DNA from: Cohnella phaseoli
Lineage (GTDB): Bacteria; Bacillota; Bacilli; Paenibacillales; Paenibacillaceae
Assembly (NCBI RefSeq): GCF_003386235.1
Contig: NZ_QRDZ01000009.1
Location: forward strand, 1-64,000
DNA length: 64,000 nucleotides
Reading direction: 5' to 3'
The position numbers and the translations under genes were made by a program. This document shows positions 52,059 through 61,444 of this stretch, piece by piece. The notes beneath the pieces were generated by a model. The model was not told the origin of the DNA. It did no database searches and saw only the letters and a list, made by a program, of their open reading frames with translations. How positions within the stretch are numbered: the first letter of the stretch is position 1; each line of letters begins with the position of its first letter.

Positions 52059-53063
52059 GTGGAGAATCGATTGATTGACCGGTATGGCAGAGTTCACGAT
52101 TACTTGCGGATATCGGTAACGGATCGCTGCAATCTGCGCTGCGTATACTGCATGCCGGAAGAAGGGATGCAGTTCGAGCCGGGACATCGAATTATGTCTT
52201 ACGAGGAGATCGTCGAAGTCGTGGCGACGCTTGCCCCCCTCGGCGTAAAGAGGCTAAGACTTACAGGCGGAGAGCCGCTGGTCAGAAAGGAGCTTGACCG
52301 GCTGGTAGCCATGCTGTCCGCGATTCCGGGCATCGAGGATATCGCCCTGTCTACGAACGGGATTTATTTGGCTGCATTTGCAGAACGTCTGAAGAAGGCT
52401 GGAATTACCCGCGTGAACGTCAGTCTCGATTCGCTTGACTCGGACAGATATGCGGCCGTCACGAGGGGCGGCGACGTTCGCAAAGTGCTGGCAGGTCTTC
52501 AAGAGAGCCGCCGCGTCGGCTTCGATCCGATCAAGCTGAACGTCGTGCTGATGAAAGGGACGAACGACGACGAGGTCGAGCGGTTTCTGCGCATGACCCA
52601 GGAGGAATCGATTCACGTCAGGTTTATCGAATACATGCCGATCGGGTTTGAGAGTCCGAGCTGGAAAACGGGATATTTGCCGTTGGAACACGTTCTGGAC
52701 ACTTGCCGGAGGAAGGGGTGGAGCTTCGCGCCTTGCCGGGACGTGTACGGCAACGGACCGGCGAACAGCTACCGTCTGAATGGCGCGGTCGGCACCTTCG
52801 GGCTTATCCATCCGGTCAGCGAGCATTTCTGCGGAAGCTGTAACCGTCTGCGGCTTACGGCCGACGGGAATATCAAGTCGTGCCTGTACTGGTCGGACGA
52901 ATACAACGTTCGCAAGCATGCCGGCGATCCCGCCGCAATCGAGGCGCTGTTCCGACGAGCGCTGGCCGCGAAGCCGGAGACGCACGAGATGGCTGCGGCG
53001 CTGGACGGAGCAAGCCGGTCGCGAACCCCGACGGCGAGGAGGATGTCGCAAATCGGCGGCTAA
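52059..53063 (+). CDS. moaA: GTP 3',8-cyclase (molybdenum cofactor step 1)
   Basis: A 334-residue radical-SAM enzyme. N-terminal 4Fe-4S cluster: Cys24, Cys28 and Cys31 in CNLRCVYC. C-terminal cluster: FCGSCNRLRLTADGNIKSC. The protein ends in the GG motif needed by MoaA. Other motifs are RLTGGEPLVRK and STNG. GTG 52059 has AAGGGGA 9 nt upstream; the frame is open further up but that would include the Fnr box. With MoaC it converts GTP to cPMP; moaC and moaB/E/D are not in the window. It provides cofactor for NarG. Confidence 0.95.
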   Translation: MENRLIDRYGRVHDYLRISVTDRCNLRCVYCMPEEGMQFEPGHRIMSYEEIVEVVATLAPLGVKRLRLTGGEPLVRKELDRLVAMLSAIPGIEDIALSTNGIYLAAFAERLKKAGITRVNVSLDSLDSDRYAAVTRGGDVRKVLAGLQESRRVGFDPIKLNVVLMKGTNDDEVERFLRMTQEESIHVRFIEYMPIGFESPSWKTGYLPLEHVLDTCRRKGWSFAPCRDVYGNGPANSYRLNGAVGTFGLIHPVSEHFCGSCNRLRLTADGNIKSCLYWSDEYNVRKHAGDPAAIEALFRRALAAKPETHEMAAALDGASRSRTPTARRMSQIGG

Positions 53064-53087
53064 AGGAAGTTGGCTTTTTCAAGGGAG

Positions 53088-53131
53088 GTGACGACCGTCA
53101 CTGCTTGTCGAATTCGCCCGATGGTACATTG
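53088..53131 (+). promoter_or_regulatory. Fnr box and -10 of narGHJI
   Basis: GGTGA-CGACCG-TCACT (53088-53103), with TACATT at 53126-53131, 38 nt from the box start. The stretch GATGGTACATTGAACTAC is almost the same as at the narK promoter. Confidence 0.85.
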
Positions 53132-53192
53132 AACTACAGTTACGATCGGATCATCCGAGGGGAACCTTCACATCCGGACAAGGAGGAGAACT

Positions 53193-56100
53193 ATGGGCAA
53201 GTCGAGAACGCCGTTATTCCGCAAACTCAAATATTTCGCCAGACGGGAGCAGCATTCCGAGGGCTGGAGCGAGGTGTCGCCTGCCAGTCGCGATTGGGAG
53301 GACGTATACCGCCGACGGTGGCAGCATGACAAAGTCGTGCGCTCGACGCACGGCGTCAACTGTACCGGCTCGTGCAGCTGGCAAATTTACGTGAAGGACG
53401 GCATCGTCACTTGGGAAAACCAGGCGACGGATTATCCGTCCACAGGCCCGGATATGCCGGAATTCGAGCCGCGCGGCTGTCCGCGAGGCGCGAGCTTTTC
53501 CTGGTATTTGTACAGCCCGTTGCGTGTGAAATATCCTTACGTGCGCGGCGTGCTGTTGGAATTGTGGCGGGAGTCGCTGCGCCGGGAGGGCGGAGACCCG
53601 GTAAGGGCCTGGGCAAGCATCTCGGACAATCCCGAGCTCGTCAAGAAGTATAAAACCGCTCGAGGCAAAGGCGGCCTCGTCCGCGCCTCCTGGGACGAGG
53701 CGACGCAGATTATCTCCGCGTCCATGATTCATACGATTAAGCAGTATGGTCCCGACAGAATTATCGGCTTCTCACCGATTCCGGCGATGTCCATGGTCAG
53801 CTATGCCGCCGGCTCCCGTTTTCTATCGCTAATCGGCTCTCCGCTGCTCAGCTTCTACGATTGGTATGCGGATTTGCCGCCGGCCTCCCCGCAAATTTGG
53901 GGCGATCAGACCGATGTGCCCGAGAGCAGCGACTGGTTTAACTCCGGCTATATCATCGTATGGGGCTCCAATCTCCCGATGACGAGAACGCCTGACGCCC
54001 ACTTCTTGGCCGAGGTTCGCTATCGCGGGACGAAGGTCGTTTCCGTCAGCCCCGACTACGCGGAGTTCGTTAAATTCGCGGACACGTGGATGTCGGTCAA
54101 ACAAGGCACGGACGGCGCTCTGGCCATGGCGATGGGCCACGTCATCCTGAAAGAATTTTACGTGGAAAATCCGACCGCTTACTTTATTCAATATGCGAAA
54201 CAGTATACGGATTTCCCCAACCTGGTGCTGATCGAGGAGCAGGATGGAGCTTACTCCGCCGGACGTTTCCTTGTCGCCGACGATCTGGGCGAGAAGGGCA
54301 ACAACATGCAGTGGAAAACGGTCGTGTACGACGACAACAGCGGAGCTCTTGCCGTGCCGAAGGGCAGCCTTGGCTTTCGGTGGGGCGAAGAGGGCACATG
54401 GAATTTGCGAATGGAGACGGCGGACGGACAGCGACCGATCGATCCTCGGCTATCCCTGCTGGGCGTTCATAACGAGACGACGACGATCCGGCTTCCTTAT
54501 TTCGACGATGACGGTCGCCATCTGATGGAGAGGACGATCCCGGTCAAACGCATTGTGAGCGGAGGCAAAACGCTTATCGTCACGTCGGTCTACGACCTGG
54601 TACTCGCCAAGTACGGCGTAGATCGCGGACTGGATGCGGGAGGAGCAGACCTGGACGAGGAAAGCAAGCCGTTCTCGCCGGCTTGGCAGGAGAGCATTAC
54701 GGGCGTCGATCGGGATGCGGTCGTACAGATTGCGCGCGAATTCGCCCGTAACGCCGTCGAGACGCAAGGCCGATCCATGATTATCGTCGGAGCGGGCATT
54801 AACCATTGGTACAATTCCGACGTTATTTACCGGGCGATTCTTAACCTAGTCGTAATGACGGGCTGCCAAGGGGTTAACGGCGGGGGCTGGGCGCATTATG
54901 TCGGACAGGAGAAGCTGCGTCCTGCGGAAGGCTGGCAGACAATCGCGTTCGCCCGGGATTGGGGAGGACCTGCGAGATTGCAGAACGGAACGTCGTTCTT
55001 CTATTTTGCGACGGATCAATGGCGCTATGAGGAAATGTCGGTAGACAGTCTGGTTTCGCCGCTGGCGGACAAGGCTCGGTATGCGCATGTGGCCGATTAT
55101 AACGTGATGGCCGCAAGATTGGGCTGGCTGCCTTCCTATCCGCAGTTCGACCGCAATTCGCTTGAGCTGTATCAGGACGCCCGCAAGGCTGGAGCCGTCA
55201 CGAACGAGGAGATTTCCGCCTATGTGGCGCGGCAGCTTCAAGAGAAAAATATCAAGTTCTCGATCGAGGCGCCCGACGATCCGGTTAACTTCCCGCGCGT
55301 GCTGTTCGTGTGGCGGGCGAATCTCATTTCCAGTTCGGGCAAGGGCCATGAGTACTTCTTAAAGCATTTGCTCGGAACGACCAACGGGCTGCTGAACGAC
55401 GATGCCAACAGCTTCAGGCCGGAAGAAATCGCATGGGCCGAGCAAGCCCCCGAAGGAAAGCTGGATTTGATGGTTAATCTCGACTTCCGGATGGCCGGGA
55501 CGGCGCTGTATTCGGACGTCGTGCTGCCCGCGGCGACCTGGTACGAGAAGAGCGACCTGAGCAGTACGGATATGCATCCTTTCGTTCATCCCTTTAATCC
55601 CGCGGTGAATCCGCAATGGGAATCTCGCTCCGATTGGAACATTTTCAAGGAGCTGGCCCGGACGTTCTCGGAGATGGCCAAGCAGCAATTCGATCGGCCG
55701 CAGCACGACATCGTCGCGACTCCGCTGCTGCACGATTCGCCGGACGAACTGGCGCAAACGCTGGGTCGCATCCGGGATTGGAGCAAGGGGGAGTGCGAGC
55801 CGGTTCCCGGGCGCACGATGCCGCATTTCCATGTCGTGCAGCGCGATTATACGACCGTCTACGAGAAAATGGTTGCGCTTGGCCCGTTGGTCAGAGACAA
55901 GCCGATTGGCACGAAGGGTATCTCGTGGTCTGCCGCGCCGGAGTACGAGAAGCTGAAAGGAATGCTCGGCAAGATAAGGCAGGGGCTGGCGGAGGGCTGT
56001 CCGGATCTGAGCACCGATCGCCGCGTGGCCGAGGCCATATTGACGCTGTCGTCCACGACGAACGGTCATATGGCGGTACGGGCGTGGGAGTCGTTGGAGA

Positions 56101-56882
56101 AGAAAACAGCCCTGCAATTAAAGGATTTGGCGGAAGAACGCGCGGAAGAATGCTTTACCTTCGAGGAAATTACGTCCCGTCCTAAGACGGTGATTACCTC
56201 CCCCGCATTCAGCGGCTCGGAGAAGGGCGGGCGCCGCTACTCCCCGTTCACGACCAATGTGGAGCGGCTCATTCCTTGGCGCACGCTGACAGGTCGTCAG
56301 CAGTTCTATATCGATCACGAGATGCTGCGCGAATTCGGCGAGACGCTGGCGACGTTTAAGCCGACGCTCAAGCATACGCCGTTTAATCGGAACAGTAAAC
56401 GGCCTATCGAAGGCGGCAAGGAAATCGTGCTGAATTACTTGACGCCGCACAACAAATGGTCGATTCACAGCATGTATTACGACGCTTTGCCGATGCTGAC
56501 GCTGTTCCGCGGCGGTCCGACGGTATGGATGAACCACGAAGATGCGGCGGAGGCCGAAGTGGTCGACAACGACTGGATCGAGTGCTTCAACCGCAACGGC
56601 GTCGTCGTCGCCCGCGCCGTCGTCTCGCACCGGATTCCGCGCGGCATGGCGTTTATGTACCACGCCCAGGACCGGCATATCAACGTGCCGGGCACGCCGA
56701 TTTCCCAGACGCGGGGCGGAACCCACAACAGCCCGACCCGCATCCATGTCAAGCCGACGCATATGATCGGCGGCTACGCGCAGCTCAGCTACGGCTTCAA
56801 CTACTACGGTCCAACCGGCAATCAGCGGGACTTGCATGTCATCATTCGGAAGCTGCAGGAGGTGATCTGGCTTGAAGATTAA
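53193..56882 (+). CDS. narG: Respiratory nitrate reductase, alpha subunit
   Basis: The 1229-residue catalytic subunit, holding Mo-bis-MGD and the FS0 4Fe-4S cluster, faces the cytosol and reduces nitrate to nitrite. FS0 ligands: His53, Cys57 and Cys61 (THGVNCTGSCSW), and Cys96 (EPRGCPRGAS). The Mo-ligand Asp lies in WYADLPPASP. There is no Tat signal. Length and start match other Bacillota NarG. AAGGAGGAG precedes ATG 53193. The stop overlaps narH by 11 bp. Confidence 0.97.
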   Translation: MGKSRTPLFRKLKYFARREQHSEGWSEVSPASRDWEDVYRRRWQHDKVVRSTHGVNCTGSCSWQIYVKDGIVTWENQATDYPSTGPDMPEFEPRGCPRGASFSWYLYSPLRVKYPYVRGVLLELWRESLRREGGDPVRAWASISDNPELVKKYKTARGKGGLVRASWDEATQIISASMIHTIKQYGPDRIIGFSPIPAMSMVSYAAGSRFLSLIGSPLLSFYDWYADLPPASPQIWGDQTDVPESSDWFNSGYIIVWGSNLPMTRTPDAHFLAEVRYRGTKVVSVSPDYAEFVKFADTWMSVKQGTDGALAMAMGHVILKEFYVENPTAYFIQYAKQYTDFPNLVLIEEQDGAYSAGRFLVADDLGEKGNNMQWKTVVYDDNSGALAVPKGSLGFRWGEEGTWNLRMETADGQRPIDPRLSLLGVHNETTTIRLPYFDDDGRHLMERTIPVKRIVSGGKTLIVTSVYDLVLAKYGVDRGLDAGGADLDEESKPFSPAWQESITGVDRDAVVQIAREFARNAVETQGRSMIIVGAGINHWYNSDVIYRAILNLVVMTGCQGVNGGGWAHYVGQEKLRPAEGWQTIAFARDWGGPARLQNGTSFFYFATDQWRYEEMSVDSLVSPLADKARYAHVADYNVMAARLGWLPSYPQFDRNSLELYQDARKAGAVTNEEISAYVARQLQEKNIKFSIEAPDDPVNFPRVLFVWRANLISSSGKGHEYFLKHLLGTTNGLLNDDANSFRPEEIAWAEQAPEGKLDLMVNLDFRMAGTALYSDVVLPAATWYEKSDLSSTDMHPFVHPFNPAVNPQWESRSDWNIFKELARTFSEMAKQQFDRPQHDIVATPLLHDSPDELAQTLGRIRDWSKGECEPVPGRTMPHFHVVQRDYTTVYEKMVALGPLVRDKPIGTKGISWSAAPEYEKLKGMLGKIRQGLAEGCPDLSTDRRVAEAILTLSSTTNGHMAVRAWESLEKKTALQLKDLAEERAEECFTFEEITSRPKTVITSPAFSGSEKGGRRYSPFTTNVERLIPWRTLTGRQQFYIDHEMLREFGETLATFKPTLKHTPFNRNSKRPIEGGKEIVLNYLTPHNKWSIHSMYYDALPMLTLFRGGPTVWMNHEDAAEAEVVDNDWIECFNRNGVVVARAVVSHRIPRGMAFMYHAQDRHINVPGTPISQTRGGTHNSPTRIHVKPTHMIGGYAQLSYGFNYYGPTGNQRDLHVIIRKLQEVIWLED

Positions 56883-58341
56883 AGCGCAGGTCGGCATGGT
56901 CATGAATCTGGACAAATGCATCGGCTGCCATACGTGCAGCGTAACGTGCAAAAATACGTGGACGAACCGTCCTGGTGCAGAGTACATGTACTTTAACAAC
57001 GTCGAGACGAAGCCGGGCATCGGCTATCCGAAGCAATGGGAAGATCAGGAGCGCTACAAAGGCGGCTGGGAGCTAAAGAACGGCAAGCTGGAATTGAAAT
57101 CGGGCGGCCGAGCCAAAAGGCTGCTGAACATTTTCCATAACCCGGACCAGCCGACGCTTGACGACTATTACGAGCCGTGGACGTACGAATACGAGAAGCT
57201 GACGAACAGCCCGGCCAAAAAACACCAGCCGGTAGCCCGGCCGAAATCGACGGTGACCGGACGTTATATGAATATTGAATGGGGGCCGAACTGGGAGGAC
57301 GACCTGGCTGGCGCGCATGTAACCGGAATGGAGGATCCGAACATGCGCGGCTTGGAGGAAGAGATCAAGATGGACTTCGAACAGGTGTTCATGATGTACT
57401 TGCCGCGCATATGCGAGCATTGCATCAACCCGTCCTGCGTCTCATCCTGTCCATCGGGAGCGATGTACAAGCGGGAAGAGGACGGAATCGTGCTGGTTGA
57501 CCAGAATGCCTGCCGGGCGTGGCGGTTTTGCGTATCCAGCTGCCCGTACAAGAAAGTGTACTTCAATTGGCAGACGAACAAGGCAGAGAAGTGCACGCTC
57601 TGCTTTCCGCGCATTGAGGCCGGCTTGCCGACGATCTGCTCGGAAACCTGCGTCGGTCGCATTCGGTATCTTGGGCTGATGTTCTATGACGCGGACAAGG
57701 TTGAAGCCGCCGCTTCGGTCGAGAACGAGCAAGACCTGTATGAATCGCAGATGGACATCTTTCTTGATCCGCACGACCCTGAAGTGATCAGGGAAGCGCG
57801 CAAGGAAGGCATCCCGGAGGATTGGATCGAGGCCGCGCAGCGCTCGCCGATCTATAAAATGGTGATGGAGTGGCGGATCGCTCTGCCTCTGCATCCGGAA
57901 TACCGGACGCTGCCGATGGTGTGGTATGTGCCTCCGCTCAGCCCGATTACGAACCGGATCGAAGGGCAGGGCAGTGCGCTGGACCCGAACGACATTTTCC
58001 CGGCGATCGACAGCATGAGAATCCCGGTCGACTATTTGGCCAACCTGCTGACCGCGGGAGATTCGAGGCTGATTCGGGAAGTCCTGCGCAAAATGGCCGT
58101 TATGCGGATTCATATGCGCAACAAGCAAACCGGGCGCGTCAGCGATCCGGCGATGCTGGAGGCGATCGGGCAAAGCGCCCAGACGGTGGAGGATATGTAC
58201 CGGCTGCTGGCGATCGCCAAATACGACGACCGTTTTGTCATTCCGCCGGCGCATCGCGAGCAAGTTGCCGATTTGTTTAACGAACAGGGCAGCTGCGGGC
58301 TTGATTTCGTGGGCGGTCCGGGCGCGTGCGGCGTATTTTGA
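56872..58341 (+). CDS. narH: Respiratory nitrate reductase, beta subunit
   Basis: A 489-residue iron-sulfur subunit passing electrons from NarI to NarG. Four Cys clusters are visible: CIGCHTCSVTC, CEHCINPSCVSSCP, CRAWRFCVSSCP (Trp in place of one Cys, the mark of the 3Fe-4S centre) and CTLCFPRIE with CSETC. It starts at TTG 56872, placed after a perfect AGGAGGTGATC, so initiation is strong despite the rare codon. It overlaps narG by 11 bp. Confidence 0.97.
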   Translation: MKIKAQVGMVMNLDKCIGCHTCSVTCKNTWTNRPGAEYMYFNNVETKPGIGYPKQWEDQERYKGGWELKNGKLELKSGGRAKRLLNIFHNPDQPTLDDYYEPWTYEYEKLTNSPAKKHQPVARPKSTVTGRYMNIEWGPNWEDDLAGAHVTGMEDPNMRGLEEEIKMDFEQVFMMYLPRICEHCINPSCVSSCPSGAMYKREEDGIVLVDQNACRAWRFCVSSCPYKKVYFNWQTNKAEKCTLCFPRIEAGLPTICSETCVGRIRYLGLMFYDADKVEAAASVENEQDLYESQMDIFLDPHDPEVIREARKEGIPEDWIEAAQRSPIYKMVMEWRIALPLHPEYRTLPMVWYVPPLSPITNRIEGQGSALDPNDIFPAIDSMRIPVDYLANLLTAGDSRLIREVLRKMAVMRIHMRNKQTGRVSDPAMLEAIGQSAQTVEDMYRLLAIAKYDDRFVIPPAHREQVADLFNEQGSCGLDFVGGPGACGVF

Positions 58342-58358
58342 CCAAGGAGGAGCTGCGG

Positions 58359-58925
58359 ATGGATATCGAGACGAACCAGACGGCTTGCGGGATTCTATCC
58401 TATTTGTTTCAATACCCCGATCGGGCGTGGCGAGACCAGCTTCCGCTCTGCCGCGAGGAGGCGGAAGCCCTTCCCGATGCCGATGCCGGCCGAATTCTGA
58501 TCGCCTTTCTGCAAGCGGCGGAGGAGACGGACGATATGCAGTGGCAGGACAGTTATGTGCGAACGTTTGATTTCGGCAAGGCGTCCAACCTGTATTTAAC
58601 CTATGAGCAGCACGGCGAGGAACGCGACCGCGGACCGGCCCTGCTGGAGTTGAAGCGGCGTTATGCCGCGGAGGGCTTTGAGCTGGCGGGAAGCGAGCTG
58701 CCCGATTATCTTCCTCTGATGCTCGAATTTGCTTCGGCCGCTCCTTGGGATTCGTCGGGGGCGCTGCTTACAGCGAGAACGAAGGAGCTGGAATCGATTC
58801 GGCGAAAGCTGGCGGAGGCGGCCAGCCCGTATGCGGCATTGATGGAATTGCTCTTGCGAATGGTTCCCGCGATGCCTTCGGATGAAGCGCAGGAATCGAT
58901 ATTATCGGCGAGAGAGGGAGGATAG
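58359..58925 (+). CDS. narJ: Nitrate reductase assembly chaperone
   Basis: A 188-residue TorD/NarJ-family chaperone that holds apo-NarGH for cofactor insertion: CGILSYLFQYPDR near the start, and the family motif YVRTFDFGKASNLYLTYEQH, in part. ATG 58359 has AAGGAGG 8 nt upstream; an earlier in-frame start lies inside narH and lacks a site. Confidence 0.93.
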   Translation: MDIETNQTACGILSYLFQYPDRAWRDQLPLCREEAEALPDADAGRILIAFLQAAEETDDMQWQDSYVRTFDFGKASNLYLTYEQHGEERDRGPALLELKRRYAAEGFELAGSELPDYLPLMLEFASAAPWDSSGALLTARTKELESIRRKLAEAASPYAALMELLLRMVPAMPSDEAQESILSAREGG

Positions 58926-58928
58926 ACG

Positions 58929-59597
58929 ATGGAGGTACTGCTGTGGGGCGCGCTCCCTTACGTGGTTCTGACGCTTTGTATCTCCGGATTAGTCTGGAGG
59001 TACGTTACCAACCCGTTCAGTTGGACGTCCAAATCAAGCGAAATGCTGGAAAAACGCAAGTTGAGATGGGGCAGCCTGTTGTTTCATTACGGCGTTCTGG
59101 CCGTATTCTGCGGACATATCGCCGGCTTGCTCATTCCGGTTGAAGTGTACCGGGGGTTAGGAATCAGCGATGAGGCATACCATCTTGCGGCGATTGTCGG
59201 CGGGATGCCTGCGGGCATCGTCACGTTTGCCGGATCGCTTCTATTGCTGTATCGCAGATATGCCGATGCTCGCATTCGTGCAACCAGCAGTCTGGGAGAC
59301 CGGGTGGCGCTGATCGTGCTGATCGTCGTTCTGTTCACCGGACTGGCGGCGACGGCGGCCAGCTCGATGAGCCACGGCGATTTCGATTACCGGACAACGA
59401 TCAACCCGTGGCTGCGGGGAGTACTGGCGTTCCAGCCGAACCCCGAGCTTATGGAGACAGTGCCGATCGGGTTCAAGATTCATATTTTGACGACGTTTGC
59501 GCTGTATCTCGTGTTCCCGTTTACGCGGCTCGTTCATGTGTTCAGCTTGCCCTTGGGCTATTTAAGAAGAAGTTATGTGCTGTATCGTCGTAGATAA
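58929..59597 (+). CDS. narI: Respiratory nitrate reductase, gamma subunit (cytochrome b)
   Basis: A 222-residue, five-helix membrane subunit that oxidises menaquinol. The four heme b ligands are His53 and His63 (FHYGVLAVFCGH) and His185 and His203 (FKIHILTTF; TRLVHVFSLP). Their spacing matches E. coli NarI (56, 66, 187, 205). GGGAGG precedes ATG 58929, 3 bp after narJ. It ends the operon, followed by a structured repeat. Confidence 0.96.
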   Translation: MEVLLWGALPYVVLTLCISGLVWRYVTNPFSWTSKSSEMLEKRKLRWGSLLFHYGVLAVFCGHIAGLLIPVEVYRGLGISDEAYHLAAIVGGMPAGIVTFAGSLLLLYRRYADARIRATSSLGDRVALIVLIVVLFTGLAATAASSMSHGDFDYRTTINPWLRGVLAFQPNPELMETVPIGFKIHILTTFALYLVFPFTRLVHVFSLPLGYLRRSYVLYRRR

Positions 59598-59790
59598 TCG
59601 ACATTAAGGTGAAAGGGGCATGTACCTCCCTTCGCTGCTATACGCACCTGAAATGGCAATGGGTAAACCCGTTGCATAGTCATTTCAGGTGCGTATAAGG
59701 CAGTCTCCGGAGAGGTGCATCCCCTTTTTTTAGTCTATCGATCATCTCAAGCAGCTCTGCTTATGGGATAGCCCGTTGGTCGATTATCCG
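59593..59790. repeat. Dispersed two-tier hairpin repeat, copy B
   Basis: Homologous to 28242-28430. The inner stem TATACGCACCTGAAATG pairs with CATTTCAGGTGCGTATA (59639-59697) and encloses GCAATGGG-TAAA-CCCGTTGC. The outer stem AGGGGCATGTACCTCC pairs with GGAGAGGTGCATCCCCT. The tail CTTATGGGA is shared with copy A. Its first bases overlap the narI stop, and the hairpin plus TTTTTTT probably terminates narGHJI and the converging fnr. Confidence 0.87.
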
Positions 59791-59807
59791 TCCGTTGTCC
59801 GCTGGAT

Positions 59808-60530
59808 TTACATCCGGCACAAGTTCTTGGGGCACAATTCGCACCGGCACATCGCTTGCAGGTAACTCAAATTCGTAATGGTGATCATTCCGTCGTTCAT
59901 GAGAATGGCGCCCGCTCTGCGCAGATCTCCGAGCATCCGGTTTACGCTTTCCCGCGCGCAGCCGATATAGTCGGCCAATTCGGAATTTGTCAGCTTCATA
60001 GTAATATGGATGCCTTTCTCGTCTTTACGCCCGTAGGTGTTGGACAGGCGAATCAAGGTGGAGCAGAGCGCGCCGGGCTTGCCCAGCATGACGAGGTCGC
60101 GGAACTTCGTCTGGGTCAGCCGATGCATGAAGCTCATCCAATTGACGAATTCGATCGCTAAATCGCCGTGCTGCCAGAGCAGCACTTCCAGATCGCTCTT
60201 TTGAAATACGCCTACGACGCACTTCTCGATCGTTGCGGCGGTGAACTGATGGAACGCTTTGGGGGAAGGGTCGAGCTGGCCGAAAAAGTCCCCTTCATGA
60301 AACAAGGACATAATGTATTCCTTGCCTTCCTCCGACAGCTTCGTCAATTTGACCTTGCCCGATTGAATAAAATATAGACTCCCAGCGGAATCTCCTTCGC
60401 GGAATACGTTAACGTTCGCGTTCAGATTTTGGAAGTACATAATTTGCTGCAGTTTCTGCAGATTATCGTCGGAAAATAAGGAAGAGTTGCAGATCGAGCG
60501 GCATTCGGTTTGCTGGTGAGCGGTAGTCAC
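59808..60530 (-). CDS. fnr: Fnr-type anaerobic regulator with C-terminal Fe-S cluster motif
   Basis: A 240-residue Crp/Fnr regulator. The cyclic-nucleotide-like beta roll (about 20-140) precedes a helix-turn-helix (LTNSELADYIGCARESVNRML). The C-terminus has C-x-C-x2-C-x4-C (Cys228, 230, 233, 238). The C-x2-C-x4-C part is the spacing of Bacillus Fnr, whose 4Fe-4S cluster sits at the C-terminus rather than the N-terminus. GTG 60530 has GGAGGTGG upstream; codons before it lack a site. It is probably the activator of all Fnr boxes here, including its own. Confidence 0.93.
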   Translation of the reverse strand: MTTAHQQTECRSICNSSLFSDDNLQKLQQIMYFQNLNANVNVFREGDSAGSLYFIQSGKVKLTKLSEEGKEYIMSLFHEGDFFGQLDPSPKAFHQFTAATIEKCVVGVFQKSDLEVLLWQHGDLAIEFVNWMSFMHRLTQTKFRDLVMLGKPGALCSTLIRLSNTYGRKDEKGIHITMKLTNSELADYIGCARESVNRMLGDLRRAGAILMNDGMITITNLSYLQAMCRCELCPKNLCRM

Positions 60531-60559
60531 ATAAGCCACCTCCAAGATACGTTGGAGCA

Positions 60560-60602
60560 AGTATAGCAAAGGAATACAGCGTCAAGTGTGATACATCTCA
60601 CA
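60560..60602 (-). promoter_or_regulatory. Fnr box and -10 of fnr (autoregulation)
   Basis: TGTGA-TACATC-TCACA (60587-60602), with minus-strand TATACT at 60560-60565, 37 nt from the box start. Confidence 0.8.
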
Positions 60603-60627
60603 TCTTGAGCCGTCCGGGCCGCTAAAG

Positions 60628-60670
60628 TGTGTTCTGCGTCACAGAGCAGGGCGGCGGTTATGCCTATACT
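60628..60670 (+). promoter_or_regulatory. Fnr box and -10 of the RIC gene
   Basis: TGTGT-TCTGCG-TCACA (60628-60643, one mismatch), with GCCTATACT giving TATACT at 60665-60670, 37 nt from the box start and the same -10 context as moaA. Confidence 0.75.
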
Positions 60671-60708
60671 GGGGGTGAACCTATAGAAAATGAAAGGAAG
60701 GATCGGAT

Positions 60709-61422
60709 ATGAGCCAGCAATTTAACGGAGAAGAGAAAATCGGCGACATTGTGGCCGATTTTCCGGGAGCCAGCCATCTGTTCAAGGAGACGAAAATCGA
60801 TTTCTGCTGCGGCGGGGATCGCCCGTTGGCGGAGGCCGCTCGCGGCCAGCAGCTGGATTTGGACGAGCTTCTGCGCCGCTTGAACGAAAGCTATGAGGAA
60901 GCAGCCGCGAGGAACGTAGCGGCAGAAGCGGACTGGAAGACGGCGCCGATCGCGGATTTAATCGATCATATCGTTACTCGCCACCACGGGTATTTGAAGA
61001 AGGAGCTGCCGTTGATCAGCGAACTGCTGACAAAGGTGCTCCGCGTTCATGGCGCAGGGCATCCCGAGCTCGCCGCATTGCATAGACAGTTCCATCAAAT
61101 GAAAATCGAGCTGGATCAGCATCTGATCGCCGAAGAAGAGGCGCTTTTCCCTCTGCTGAAGCGCTATGCGGCCGAGCCGAGCGCGGAGGCGCAACAGAAA
61201 GCGGTCGAAGGGCTGGACGACCTGGAGCAAGACCACAGCGTCGTCGGAGACTATCTGAAGGAAATGAGAGCGAAGTCGGACGGTTACGCGCTGCCTGCGG
61301 AAGCGTGCACAACCTATTCGCTCGCATTCGGCAAGCTGGTCGAGCTGGAGGCGGACCTGTTCGAGCACATTCATCTGGAGAACAACGTGCTGTTTCCAAG
61401 GGTCGAGCAGGGGCGAGTCTAA
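60709..61422 (+). CDS. ric: Iron-sulfur cluster repair di-iron protein (RIC/ScdA/YtfE family)
   Basis: A 237-residue protein. The N-terminal ScdA_N domain carries FCCGGDRPL (about 32-40). The hemerythrin-like domain supplies His and Glu ligands (TRHHGYLKKE; HRQFHQMKIELDQHLIAEEE; LEQDHSVVGDYL; FEHIHLENNVLFPR). It repairs Fe-S centres damaged by NO or oxidants, fitting a nitrate-reducing cell that makes NO. AAAGGAAGG precedes ATG 60709. It is divergent from fnr and under its own Fnr box. Confidence 0.93.
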   Translation: MSQQFNGEEKIGDIVADFPGASHLFKETKIDFCCGGDRPLAEAARGQQLDLDELLRRLNESYEEAAARNVAAEADWKTAPIADLIDHIVTRHHGYLKKELPLISELLTKVLRVHGAGHPELAALHRQFHQMKIELDQHLIAEEEALFPLLKRYAAEPSAEAQQKAVEGLDDLEQDHSVVGDYLKEMRAKSDGYALPAEACTTYSLAFGKLVELEADLFEHIHLENNVLFPRVEQGRV

Positions 61423-61444
61423 AAGCGCCACGAGGATTGGCGCT
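61421..61444 (-). terminator. Terminator shared by converging ric and crp-type genes
   Basis: AGCGCCA pairs with TGGCGCT. Read on the minus strand, it is followed by TTTT. Confidence 0.65.

Noticed and set aside
57513..57550. Missing Cys in a NarH iron-sulfur motif (CRAWRFC)
   Set aside because: A Trp at this position is normal in NarH and belongs to the 3Fe-4S cluster, so it is not a defect.
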